Positions 1 through 11,440 of a stretch of DNA of 64,000 nt are shown here, in pieces (positions within the stretch are counted from its first letter, which is position 1; each line of letters begins with the position of its first letter). The stretch spans positions 1,519,754 to 1,583,753 of the forward strand of contig JAYKAV010000678.1 of NCBI GenBank assembly GCA_035582835.1, written 5' to 3'. Below the pieces are notes generated by a model. That model was given only the letters and a program-made list of their open reading frames with translations, ran no database searches and was not told where the DNA came from. This stretch comes from Phoebastria nigripes (Eukaryota; Chordata; Aves; Procellariiformes; Diomedeidae). A program made the position numbers and the translations under genes.

Positions 1-3000
1 ATACATGCACAATATACTATGTAAGAATTAACTGGTGCATTTCTAATGAAAGAAAATTTCCTAGCAAATCTAAGATCAAATATGCTCGACTAAAAAAGAG
101 AAAAAAAGGCAACAGATTACAAAATAACTAACAAGAAACCCTAAATCCTGCATTTTCCAACAGCGCTCCTGCTCAGGAAACTCAGCCAGGACTCTAAAAG
201 CCAGTCTTTTTCTTTTCTAGTGTACTCCTATAGCCCAGATACTAAACAGTCTGCAGCTGGAGCTAAAGTATAAACATTTTATCAGTGATGTCTTACCTAG
301 AGTATGGTTCACTCTCTCATAGCTAGATCAGCCTTGCAGAGCTAATAGAAGTACAAAAAAAGGAAAGGTAGTATTAGTTTATAGTGATAAGAAAATAAAT
401 CAGCATGAGGTCAGAATGCTTCCTATGCAAAGATCTGTGAATTACAAGATGCCATTTTAGTTATTATTCTAATCATAACCACACTTTCAACAAATACTAT
501 ATGTGGTTTAAAGAAATACTTCAATGACGCATATGTCCCTATTGAGAATGTAATTAACGTCAAAGGAGGGTGCAATATGAGAGCTGTATAGCGCATTGTT
601 GCTCATTCAGTGCTGGTGATGTGGGTGACTGAGTCCAAAGACACTTTCACTTCTGCATCCACAGAAAATATGCAGACTCTATGCTAGTACTTTTTTCTTT
701 ACATTGACAGAAATCAAACAGATAGGAAAAATTTGCACTCCAAATCACTGTGGGTTAATATCACCATGTGAACATAGTAACCATTAAAACATCTGCTATA
801 GTGCCTTTAGCTGGAGCTGCTTAATAAAGAGCAAAATATACTGGAAAAAGAGTTCTGTTTTGGAAGTTTTCAACTGACTTCCAAGTGATAACAGAAATAT
901 TTCATATATGAATTGCTATCAGAGGAGGTGCATTCATGAGGTGTTCACAGCTACAGGGGTATACTTTCCTGATGATGAACACGTACAACTCTCATTAACG
1001 TTAAGGCAAACAGACAGTTTAAAACTGTGATACCCTTATACTTTGCTAACAGAATTTCTTGTAATGTGTGCCTGTTGCTAAAAAAACAAAAGATAGAATC
1101 TGAGAAGTAAGAAAGGATTTCAAACCAGATTCAAACTCCACTTCCAATGTCTAGTACAACAACTCTTGTCTGTGGCATAGTAGAAATGGAGACTTTGTTG
1201 ACCTTATAATCCTTTGAGAGGCAAGGCAGAAAGCAGTTTTGAATAAATGCTGGAGAGTAAGTGCTATGGGAGCATCAGCACAGTCTGGGGAAGGTTACCT
1301 CTTAAAGACTGTTCAGATTGGTTCCACATATCAATCTAAATGTGATGTATAATGACTCTCATGATGGGTGACTTTCTTCTCTGGGTAGCAAAGCCGATAG
1401 GGTGATGGCATTCACAGCAAATGTCCAAATGATACGCTTAGTGCTTTAACTTTCTCAGTGGCTTTATTTCCGTGAAGAATTGCGGTGTTTTCCAGTGAAC
1501 TTGAAAAGTTACTGACCACACTGGACTTGGCCCAGAAAAAGTGCATAAGCACCTGCTTAACTTTGAAAATAGCTCCAAACCACTATTGTACCGATTTACA
1601 TCCTGTTTAAAGGGATTGCTTGCAGATCATCTGCAATCTTTGTAACAGGAGACAGTCTGAAGAAATAAGAGAAGAACTGGAAGAAAGCCAAGGTGACTCT
1701 GGATGTTACCACAGATAAGCAGCATACTTCAGCTGTCCAACTGGCAATCAATCGTAAAGCAGACCAGCTACTCTACCACTAGCAGCAGTCGTTTGCTGCT
1801 GGTTGAACTCCGCACTTTGATGTAGGAAAATACAAATGACTCTGTGGATGCCTAAGCATGTGGATATGGGAACAATTTGCAAAGAGCAGAGGCATGTGGA
1901 CACCAAGTTGTAGTAGAAGTGATGGGGAAAGCTTGCTGTGTCTTTTTGTATTTTATCCAGCCACTACAAAAATTCAAGTACATGGTAACATAGTGACCCT
2001 TATCTTTCTTAATGGGGTGTCTGCTGTTTCTTCCCTGGGATCCGTTAGGCATGCAGCCACAGAATTCTACATAAAAATTGGATAGCATCAGTGAAACTAG
2101 TATGAACACAAGTAAACAAACTAAATTTTTCTAGCTCTTTCTACCACAAAAAGACAGATTTGGGACTTTGTCTATAATCATCAGAGTAAGACTTTTATTC
2201 TTTAATCCTTTGAATGTTGAAGTAAGAGCTAAAATATCATAAAAAAAGCTATGGAACATCTTTAAGGCTAATTTTACTTGGCTTTAAGGAGTTCAATGAA
2301 CTCCAGTGCTTCAAAGGATTAATATTTCAATTTAAATCAATTTCATTATCTTTTCTGAAATTGATATTATTTCCTAGACACTTAATGCTACAGCTATTAA
2401 TACCCTGATGACTATAGCTTCATCACCCTTCCTGTGTTTTCTGTGGTAAATTATCTTTCTAGGAAGAAAAAAAATGTGTTAGTCTTCAATACTGATAAAA
2501 TCTGTTGTATTTACATTAGCAATTTACACGCCATGGAAGTTAAAATAAGCTGGATATTCACTAATTGTTTGGTTTAATAAAAAACAATTCTTATTTGTCA
2601 GGAATTATCAGATAGTTCTATCTCAGATATAAGAGAGAGAGTATGTTTATAATCAAAGCTAATGAAGCCATCTCAGAGAAAAAAGTTTAGACTTTGAAGA
2701 TTGGGCAAGAATTGGAGCCAAAGACCTCAACCATAGACACCTACAGCTATGTGTTTAGTGACAATATTTTCTTGACTGAAGAGCACAAAACTTTCGATGG
2801 GATTTGTCCATGGAAGTCAATGGAATGGTTTTGGAAGACTGCAGTCAATATTCATGCCCACAAACCACAAGTGCAATGAAATGCTAACATCCACGCAGAT
2901 TATTCATAGGCAAGGGTGGTTTGTAGCTCTTCCAGAACAGCTCCCAGTGAAATTAACTTTGTTCACGTAAGGATGCCAGAACCTGACTGCTTGTAGTCTG

Positions 3001-4929
3001 TATGATACTTAAATGAATTGGAAGTGAATTTGCACGTATGTAGATATAAAAATATTCCTGGGTGTTATCAGGGGTGAGATTTGCTTCTTGCGCAATGATG
3101 TTGGATTACTTTTAGAGAAGATAACATTGGGCCTGTGCTTAATATTTAATTTTTTTACTTAATTTTTAAAATGTCTAATGTCTTTGATAACACTGAGTAT
3201 TGGCATTCTTTTGGTTAAATACCAGACATAACCTTTTATCACAGAGATTGCACTGAACAGAAAATGAAGACCATACTGTAGATTGCATACAAGACTTCAT
3301 ATGGAAACTGTATGTGCAGCTAGCCTGTGTCCACTATGTCTACTGTAGATTGCAGAAGGTAAGAATGTGCAGCTGGAAAAATTTACCGGTTTCTGAGCTG
3401 CATATTCTTAATTTGTGAAGCTTAACATACCAGTGCAATGGTTGTTACTTGCTAGCAGCTGATATCATCTGCCAGTTCTGTGTAGATTCCCCTCCATTTT
3501 CTGCTACGAGTCACAGATGTCTATCCTCTATAAGTCACACCTGCAGGACTTGAAACAGATCTTTTAGGAGAAGTGGAAATTGTGTTCAAACTTGAACATG
3601 TAAAGGAGAAGGCATAAAAGCTGCTCTTCTTTTTTCTTTAAGATTTTAGAAAGTTTTTCTTTGACTTCTGAGGTGACAAAAATATATTTTAGTAATGTTT
3701 GCATTATATTATTTTGTTTAGGGTTCTCAGCTCTGTTCCTGCATGTGTGTATAAATACAATCCTTGCATGACTGTACACTACACGTGTGCATGTGTGTTT
3801 GTCTGTATGCATCACAGCCTGAATATATCTTGCCTGTAGTTTCAGTATTGCCTTACTGAGCATAGGGCACAGTTCTTACAAAAGGGGGACAGCAGTAGGA
3901 GTGAAATGAAAAACTTTATATCCTTCACACCCTCATGTATAAAACTAAATGCTGCCAAACAGCATCACTTACACACTCTGTATCTGTCTTCAGAAGCATA
4001 TAACTGTCTGAAGCATTTTTGAACTAAAATATTTTTTCCATCCTCATCTGAACTAAACAAAAATATAAAAGCCATTTTAAGTAAGAAATTACCAAAAATG
4101 CAGTCATTCTTTCAGTTAAAAAATCTTTAGCTTTACTGTAGCCATGGCTACAATAAGATAGCCAGGATTTTGAGGTGCAGATGTAGTTGCTGTTGATTAT
4201 GTGTGTCTGATAGCAGGAAGTGATTTAAGGATGTCACAAGTTGACTATTTCACACAGAGTTGTTCAGGCAACATGCAAAGGAATTTTTGTTAATGACACA
4301 ATGGGATGGTACCTACCTCTTGCAGTGTGCACTTATCTGTTAGATATCTTGCTGCACATCCTTGGATACAGGCAGCTGTCAATAAGATAGGAACCTACAG
4401 AGGAATATCTTTTTACTGAAAGATTTCTCCCATTCTTTCCCATCTTCATCATGATGGGATCATGAAAAAGTATCTGTGGATAAAGGCTTTAGCTCAAGAC
4501 AGGGGCAATGTCTCTTAAATTATGTCCTGCTACTCTTTATTTGAATACAGATGCTCTGCATGTATGTTAGGAACAACAAATTGGTTAACAACTTCCTGTA
4601 CTTTGCTGATAAAGAGGGCAGGATTAGCTCTCACTTTCACTATACTTGGTTCGAAGATGCATGGGTTCTCTCAAGGAAGTTATATGCATACAATAGATAG
4701 AAAAGTGAAATTTTCATGTAAAGGAAAGCAGCTCAGTCATGCAAACAAACTGGAGAAATAAATCTGAAGTGAATGTGATGCTATGAACTCTTCTGTAAGC
4801 TGTGAAAACTGAATATCTCCAGATTTACTTTCTGTCTTTGAAAAAAATCTCAGACACTTAAGCTGAGTAGGTACCAGTAATTGAGAGCGGGGAGCTCTCA
4901 TTAGCACAATGATAAAGTTCTGAGCTTAA
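1..4929. other. Unique AT-rich DNA, no gene seen
   Basis: Both strands carry only short open frames (under 100 codons) with no recognisable domain and no neighbouring splice pattern. The base composition is AT-rich and CpG is scarce, as in avian intergenic or intronic DNA. Around 2800-2825 there is a short stretch containing gaagtcaatgg, a motif also found in an ancient repeat-like family elsewhere in the window. I see no LINE tail, LTR or microsatellite of note here. Confidence 0.6.
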
Positions 4930-4933
4930 GTAC
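4930..4933. repeat. Target-site duplication, left copy (GTAC)
   Basis: The four bases GTAC lie directly before the TG that opens the LTR and are repeated directly after its closing CA at 5509-5512. This is the expected mark of retroviral integration. GTAC is itself a palindrome, so a chance match is slightly easier than for another 4-mer. Confidence 0.65.
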
Positions 4934-5172
4934 TGTCCTGGTTTCAGCTGGGATAGAGTTAATTTTTTTTTCCTAGTAGTTGGTATAGTGCTATGTTTTG
5001 GATTTAGTACGAGAATAATGTTGATAACACACTGATGTTTTTAGTTGTTGCTAAGTAGTCTACTAGTCAAGGACTTTTCAGCTTCCCATGCTCTGCCAGG
5101 TGCACAAGAAGCTGGGAGGGAGCATAGCCAGGACAGCTAGCCCAACTGGCCAATGGGGTATTCCATACCATG

Positions 5173-5196
5173 TGACGTCATGCTCAGTATATAAAG
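5173..5196 (+). promoter_or_regulatory. LTR core promoter: CRE palindrome plus TATA box
   Basis: TGACGTCA at 5173-5180 is the exact consensus cAMP-response element, bound by CREB/ATF proteins. Seven bases later TATATAAAG (5188-5196) is a strong TATA box. Transcription from it would run to the right. The same pair is kept in the second LTR at 32236-32259. Confidence 0.75.
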
Positions 5197-5376
5197 CTGG
5201 GGGAAGAAGAAGGAAGGGGGGGATGTTTGGAGTGATGGTGTTTGTCTTCCCAAGTAACCGTTACGCGTGATGGAGCCCTGCTTTCCTGGAGATGGCCGAA
5301 CACCTGCCTGCCGATGGGAAGTAGTGAAGGAATTCCTTGTTTTGCTTTGCTTGCGTGCGCGGCTTTTGCGTTCCCT

Positions 5377-5382
5377 ATTAAA
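5377..5382 (+). terminator. LTR polyadenylation signal ATTAAA
   Basis: ATTAAA is the commonest variant of AATAAA. It lies about 180 bp downstream of the TATA box, the usual place for the signal at the R/U5 side of an LTR, and is followed by T-rich sequence. It is identical in the second LTR at 32413-32418. Confidence 0.6.
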
Positions 5383-5508
5383 CTGTCTTTATCTCAACCC
5401 ATGAGTTTTCTCACTTTTACCCTTCCGATTCTCTCCCCCATCCCACCTGGGGGGAGTGAGCGAGCGGCTGCGTGGTGCTTAGTTGCTGGCTGGGGTTAAA
5501 CCACGACA

Positions 5509-5512
5509 GTAC
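5509..5512. repeat. Target-site duplication, right copy (GTAC)
   Basis: Matches the four bases at 4930-4933 on the other side of the LTR. Confidence 0.65.
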
Positions 5513-8035
5513 TCAGAAATCAAATTCTAAAAATGTGAGTTGCTTTGATATCACTAGTGCAGCCAAGTTATACATATCTATTTTTTAATTCTTTTTTTTT
5601 TCCCTAGAATAATGTGATGGATAAATAAATACATGAAATTTTATAATGTAAGTGTAAAATCCATAGTATAAGTGAGGCTTGCTCAAACAACACTTATATT
5701 TGGATTTCACTATAAATTTAATGATGAGAATGACATTATTTTACCATCTTACTCCTGTAATAGGAATGATTGTAATGCATTTTATGCCATGGGGATAATA
5801 TTTACTGGTGCAAAAAAAATATTACCACAACCTGAATGTTAATTCAGCAACAAGATACAAATTATGGAGCAATAATTCCTGGGGTGTTGCTCAGCACCAA
5901 GCTGAAGGCCAAACATTATCACAGTATCTATGCATATATTTATTGTGCAATAATTCTAGTCACTAACCGTTTTAGTACAGGAGTGTTTACAGAGTACAGA
6001 TGAAATGTTTAAAATATAATGTGCATCATTTTTCTATGAAAAGCATCTCATAATAAAATCAGATCTGCAACAACAAAAAGTGCTGTTTTACTTAATTTAT
6101 TCATACCATCGATCTTTATCCAGATTGATGAAAGCTGGGAGTCAAGGCCAGAAACCCGCTGCACTGAGAACCATTCTGGGTGTTTGCTAGTATAATGAGA
6201 GGCTGCAAATACGCAGCATGTTTATGCGTTCGGACAAAGTCCTTATTTTATTTTGTTCCTAGAATTTTAGGATTCCAGTGTTGTGACCTAAAACAAAACT
6301 TGAAAAAAAGAACCTCACCAGTTATATTAAAGGAAAATATCTCATATCCTTGGATAAAGAACAGAAAAGCTTATAGATTTTCTGAGCTAACTACTGACTC
6401 TGATTTCAGCAATTCAGTAAATTGCTTAACTGCAGTTTCTTTTTAAAATTAGGTTTACTAATACATCTAAAAGGCAGTTTAAAGATAAATAATGTTTGGA
6501 TGAATAGTTTCACAGTTGTATTTTATTAGAAATGCATGAAGAAGTAAGAGACTAGAGAAAACTGGACAGAGTAATAGCTTGCACATAAAAAAGGTTGGTC
6601 AGATTTTCTTCAATCTGTGCAGAAAAACTATGCTTGTCTTTCAGAGCACACCTGGCAACTTCTCCATCAAGCCAATTTTGTTAGTCACTGTTATAAAACA
6701 GTTAACAACAAGATTTACAATGGAACCTGACAGTGACCTTGATGGGGAGCAACTTTAACTTCTGCTATCGGTTCTTTTACTTTTCCTTTAACCTGCACCT
6801 AGTCTGCAATCACATGAGCAATTCAGCAAATCTGAGAGACATCAAGCCTTCAAAGTTTGCTGGGACAACTCCAGAATTCATAAAGTTAAACCATGCCTTC
6901 TTCAATATGACTAACATGGTCTTAACAAATTTCACCAATCCTATATAAAAAGACCAGCTCCAGAAAATGTTTCTGTTATTCTTTCAGTTACTCCGTTGGC
7001 TCTTAGTACAGCAGTGACTGTTGTTAGGTCTTTGATTCTGTCTGAATTGCTAGTATAATGTTAGTAATTATTATTTCTAGAAAAGGAGATGTTTTTAGAT
7101 GCATAACTTTACCACTAGATTTGCAGCGCTGTCTTCCCAAAACAGGCATCACACATCTTTTTAGTGACGATAGGAAATGAAATTTTCTTTACATGACAGG
7201 GAGATATAATGCATTATTGGTTTTATTTCTCTTTAGAAACATTTTCCAGTCATAAAATTCTGTATCAACATCCACTGAACAGCACTACAATTCTACTTAA
7301 TACTGAACTCCGCACAATTCCAAAAGCTTTAACATACTGTGGCTAATCCATTTCTGTTTAGAGTTACAGTGCTTATGGAAAATGAGTCAGAAATGCTGTT
7401 ATACAATTGCTAGATTAAGTTGTTAAATACAGTGGGATCTATTCTCTTGCACTGTCTTGAATAACCAGAATTACATCTCTGACTGTACATACCAGTAGTT
7501 CATAAAAGCACTTTTGTTCATTAACTTAAATCCTAGCAGACAGCCTCTGGTTTTAAAAGCCATCTGGTGGCTGATAAGAAATGTAAAATCTTATCTCCTT
7601 TCCTAAGGCCAGTGGATCACAGCCAAATGGAGAATGAAAGCTCCAAAAATGCCACCGTCTTGGTTGTAATCTGCTGTTCCATGGGGTCACTGGATCTGAG
7701 ATTAACAATGCATTGAGAATGTCAAGGGAAGGGGGGGTGGGCGAGGAGATGACCAATTATTTTCTCTATGCAACCTTTTTTCTCTGCTTCTGTTCAGGAG
7801 GACATAATTTAAAGGCAGTTGGAAAGACTGCCATTTGCTGTACTGTTGGATAAAGATTAATTATACCTTCAGACTGAGTGCAAAGTTTGAAAGCAGCACT
7901 TGGGAATTAAACTATTCAGTTGCCACAGGTATATTGTAGTTGAAAAATGAGTACAGTTACACAATCTTTGGTAAAAGACTATTATCTGATGCCAATACCT
8001 TTTGATATCAGAATTCATTTCTGTCCTAATAGTTT
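5513..8035. other. Unique AT-rich DNA, no gene seen
   Basis: Only short open frames without recognisable domains are present. No repeat with a clear boundary was seen until the CR1 tail begins at 8036. Confidence 0.6.
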
Positions 8036-8131
8036 TCATAGAATCATAGAATCACAGAATGGTTTGGGTTGGAAGGGACCGTTAAACGTCATCTAGTCCA
8101 GCCCTCCTACAATGAGCAGGGACATCTTCAA

Positions 8132-9034
8132 CTAGATCAGGTTGCTCAGAGCCCCATCCAACCTGACCTTGAACGTTTCCAGGGATGGGGCATCTACAAC
8201 CTCTCTGGGCAACCTCTTCCAGTGTTTCATCACCCTCATTGTAAAAAATTTCTTCCTTATATCTAGTCTGAATCTACCCTCTTCTAGTTTAAAACCGTTA
8301 CTCCTTGTCCTGTCACTACAGGCCCTATTAAAAAGCCTGTCCCCATCTTTCTCATAAGCCCCCTTTAAGTATTGAAAGGCTACAGTAAGGTCTTCCTGCA
8401 GCCTTCTCTTCTCCAGGCTGAACAACCCCAACTCTCTCAGCCTTTCTTCATAGGAGAGGTGTTCCATCCCCCTGATCATCTTCTTGGCCCTCCTCTGGAT
8501 CTGCTCCAACAGGTCCATGTCTTTCCTGTACTGAGGACTCCAGAGCTGGATGCAGTACTCCAGGTGGGGTCTCACCAGAGCAGAGTAGAGGGGCAGAATC
8601 ACCTCCCTCGACCTGCTGGCCACAATTCTTTTGATGCAGCCCAGGATACGGTTGGCCTTCTGGGCTGCGAGCGCACATTGCTGGCTCATGTCCAGCTTTT
8701 CATCCACCAGTACCCCCAAGTCCTTCTCGGCAGGGCTGCTCTCAATCCCTTTATCGCCCAGCCTGCATTGATACTGGTGGTTGCCCCGACCCAGGTGCAG
8801 GACCTTGTACTTGGCTGTGTTGAACCTCATGAGGTTCACACGGGCCCACTTCTTGAGCTTGTCCAGGTCCCTCTGGCTGGCATCCCATTCCTCAGGTGTG
8901 TCCACCGCAACACTCAGCTTGGTGTTGTCTGCAAACTTGCTGAAGGTGCACTCAATCACATTGTCTCTGTCATTGATGAAGATATTGAACAGTACTAGTC
9001 CCAGTACAGACCCCTGCGGGACACCACTTGTCAC
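8132..9034 (-). pseudogene. CR1 RT palm/thumb, 300-codon open piece, FADD changed to FADN
   Basis: This is the longest uninterrupted frame in the window. Residues 3-12 are the [10 protein letters not shown] block (motif B). Residues 34-37 are the catalytic box, which reads FADN where active CR1 enzymes have FADD, so one of the two metal-binding aspartates is replaced (codon 8924-8926). Residues from about 130 on carry the CR1 thumb and C-terminal blocks, including [13 protein letters not shown], and the frame ends in DGALSNLI just before the 3' UTR. The open frame suggests a fairly young insertion, although the piece is not functional alone. The long plus-strand frame 8372-8998 is an antisense shadow of it. 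Confidence 0.92.
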
Positions 9035-10998
9035 TGATCTCCATCAGGACATTGAGCCATTGACCACTACCCTCTGGATGTGACCATCCAGCCAAGTCCT
9101 TATCTACCGAATAGTCCATCCATCAAGTCCATATCTCTCCAATTCAGAGAGATGGATGTTGTGGGGGACTGTGTCAAAGGCCTTACAGAAGTCCAGATAG
9201 ACGACATCCGTAGCTCTTCCCTTGTCCACTGATGTAGTCACTCCACCATAGAAGGCCACTAGGTTGGTCAGGCAAGACTTCCCCTTAGTGAAGCCATGCT
9301 GACTGTCTCAAATCACCTCCCTGTCATCCATGTGCCTTAACATGTACCTTCTAGGAGAATCTGTTCCATGATCTTCCCAGGCACAGAGATGAGGCTGACA
9401 GGTCGGTAGTTCCTAGGGTCCTCCTTTCTACCCTTTGTAAAAATGGGAACAATGTTTCCCTTTTTCCAGTCACAGGGGACTTCACCTGACTGCCATGACT
9501 TTTCAAATATCACAGAGAGTGGCTTGGTAACTACATCAGCAAATTCCCTCAGGACTCTGGGATGCATCTCATTGGGTCCCATAGACTTATGTACATTCAT
9601 GTTCCTCAGGTGGTCTCGAACCTGATCTTCTCTTACAGTGGGACAGACTTTGCTCCCCCAGTCCCTGCCTTGCAGTCCATCCACTCGAGAGGTGTGGGAA
9701 GAGTGGTTGCCAGTGAAGAATGAGGCAAAAAGTTGTTGAGTACCTCAGCCTTCTCCTTGCCCGTTGTTACCAGTTTGCCAGTCGTGTTCACTGCGGGGGT
9801 ACACTTTCTTTGACCTTCCTTTTCTGGCTGATATACCTGTAGAAGCCCTTCTTATTATTCTTTGTGTCCCTTGCCAAGTTCAGCTCCAGCTGCACCTTGG
9901 CCTTCCTGACCCCATTCCTACACAACCAGGCATTGTCCTGCTTCCACTGCCTGTGCATTTCCTTCCTGGTCTTCAGTTTGACCAACAGTCTAGACTCTTC
10001 CATGCTGGTCTCTTGCCTTCCTTTCCTGATTTCTTACACCTGGGGATCGAGAGCTCTTATGCTCTATGGAAAGCGTCCTTAAAGATCTGACAGCTCTGTT
10101 CTGCTCCCTCGTCCCTGAGGGCAGTTTCCCAGGGGGTGCTATTGATGAACTCCTTGAACAGCTGGAATTTTGCTTGCCTAAAATTCAGGGTCCTGACTTT
10201 ACTCTTCACCTGTCCCATATCCCTCAGGACTGGGACTCCAGTGCATGATCACTGCAGCCCAGGCTGCCTCCAATCTTGATGTCTCTGATTAGCTCACTTG
10301 TGTTGGTGACCAACAGGTCCCGTAACCCATCCCCTCTGGTGAGGCTGTCTATTACCTGGCCTAAGAAGTTATCCCCAATGCACTCCAGGAGTATCCTGGT
10401 TTGCCTACAGCTCACCGTGCTACTTTTCCAGCAGATGTCGGGGTGGCTGAAGTCCCCCAGCAGGATGAGAGCCTGTGAGCGCGATGTCTCCTGTAGCTGG
10501 AGTAAGAAGGCTTAGTCAATAGGCTCCCCTTGATAGGGCGGCCTGTACTAAGCACCAACCACAAGGTTCCCTTTGTTGCCTTGGTCTCTAATTCTTACCC
10601 ATAAGCTTTCAAACCTGCTTGTGGCTATTCTTCAGAGACAGCTCTTCACAATCTATCCATTTCTTGATGTAGAGGGCAACGCCTCTGCCCCTCCTTCCTC
10701 ACCTGTCCCTTCTGAACAGCCTGTAGCCATCGATAGCTGCACTCCAGTCATGGGATTCGTCCCACCAAGTTTCAGTAATGGCAACTAGGTTGTAGCTTTC
10801 TAGCAGCACAGTGGCTTCCAGCTCCTCTTGTTTGTTGCCCATGCTGCATGCATTGGTGTAGAGGCACTTCAGCTGGGCTGTTTGCCGTGTCACCTTTTTA
10901 GAGGAACACACCTTAATTCCTTTGAGATATTTCACCGCTGTTGCCCTTTTGGCTTCTATTACCTCAGGAACCCCTGGCTCATCTCCGTAAGACTTCAA
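8132..10998 (-). pseudogene. CR1 ORF2 (endonuclease-reverse transcriptase), decayed
   Basis: ORF2 of CR1 nicks target DNA and copies the element's RNA into it. Pieces can be read in order on the minus strand. 10699-10998 is the N-terminal endonuclease with the TETWW block carrying a catalytic glutamate. 10224-10415 is the C-terminal end of the endonuclease. 9788-10003 is the lysine/arginine-rich linker ending in [17 protein letters not shown]. 9337-9684 is the RT fingers with [16 protein letters not shown]. Motif A ([10 protein letters not shown]) is at about 9173-9208, and 8132-9034 is the rest of the palm and thumb. The open pieces lie in three different frames with at least four switches, so no full protein can be made. 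The whole is a retrotransposon fossil, not a host gene. Confidence 0.93.
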
Positions 10999-11162
10999 GT
11001 GTGCTCCAGTGTACCAGCAGGTCTCAGAGCAACAGGCTGAGGGCCCTCGCTAGCACCTCATCCCTCTAACCGTGGCATGTCATCCCATGGCTTGTCACAA
11101 GCGAGCCTGATATTATTCCCTTCCCCCTTCAAGTCTAGTTTAAAGCTCTGCCAATAAGCCCT

Positions 11163-11438
11163 CTAGCCCATGAGCAAAGACCCTCTTCCCTTCTTGAGAA
11201 AGATGAATCCCATCCAATGCCAGCAGCCCTGGTGCCGTGTAGACCATCCCATTATTGAAAAACCCAAAATTCTGGTGGTGACACCAGCCACGGAGCCATG
11301 TATTAATAGACTGGGTGTATTGTCACTAGTATCAGTGCACGTGATGGTAGCTGGTGTGTCAGAAATTAGGGACTTCTGAAACATTTTATTCACCAGCTCT
11401 AAGGAAGCCACAGGACTAGGGCATAAGTCAGAATTCAC
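11163..11438 (-). pseudogene. CR1 ORF1 C-terminal (esterase-like) fragment
   Basis: Read on the minus strand, this matches the end of avian CR1 ORF1, whose C-terminal part is an SGNH/GDSL esterase-like domain. Recognisable stretches are VNKMFQKSLISDTPA and GSVAGVTTRILGF. Near 11260 a one-base slip throws the following DGIHL-type block, which carries the conserved aspartate and histidine of that domain, into another frame. The element's 5' truncation point lies just beyond, at about 11440. It is adjacent to the ORF2 remnant in the order expected for CR1. Confidence 0.75.
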
Positions 11439-11440
11439 TT

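Larger units (their letters stand above)
4934..5508 (+). mobile_element. Solo LTR of an avian endogenous retrovirus (copy 1)
   Basis: This 575-bp element begins TGTCCTGGTTTCAGC and ends AACCACGACA, the TG...CA ends of a retroviral LTR. It is flanked by a 4-bp GTAC repeat. In LTR order it holds a perfect CRE palindrome TGACGTCA (5173-5180), a TATA box (5188-5196), and an ATTAAA polyadenylation signal (5377-5382) followed by a T-rich stretch. This order fixes the orientation as plus. No gag, pol or env sequence lies beside it, so it is a solo LTR left by recombination between the two LTRs of a provirus. I recognise the family from many bird genomes but cannot give an exact library name. Open frames inside it (5088-5270, 5242-5499) are LTR sequence, not genes. 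Confidence 0.9.
8036..11440 (-). mobile_element. Long CR1 LINE retrotransposon, 5'-truncated
   Basis: This is a chicken-repeat-1 type non-LTR retrotransposon of about 3.4 kb lying on the minus strand. Its 3' end is on the left: 8036-8062 reads, in reverse, as tandem ATTCTATGA/ATTCTGTGA-like octamers, the CR1 signature in place of a poly(A) tail. Going right (5'-wards on the element) come a short 3' UTR, the reverse transcriptase, a linker, the apurinic-type endonuclease, and the end of ORF1 with its esterase-like region. The homology fades at about 11440. Full avian CR1 elements are about 4.5 kb, so this copy has lost its 5' end, as is usual for LINEs. At least four frame changes and a mutated catalytic box show it is dead. 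No target-site duplication is evident, which is normal for CR1. Confidence 0.95.

Noticed and set aside
5242..5499. Open frame across the first LTR
   Set aside because: It is LTR sequence, which does not encode protein in this family as far as can be seen. The frame is broken by the 28-bp gap in copy 2.
8372..8998. 208-codon plus-strand frame
   Set aside because: Antisense shadow of the CR1 reverse transcriptase on the minus strand.
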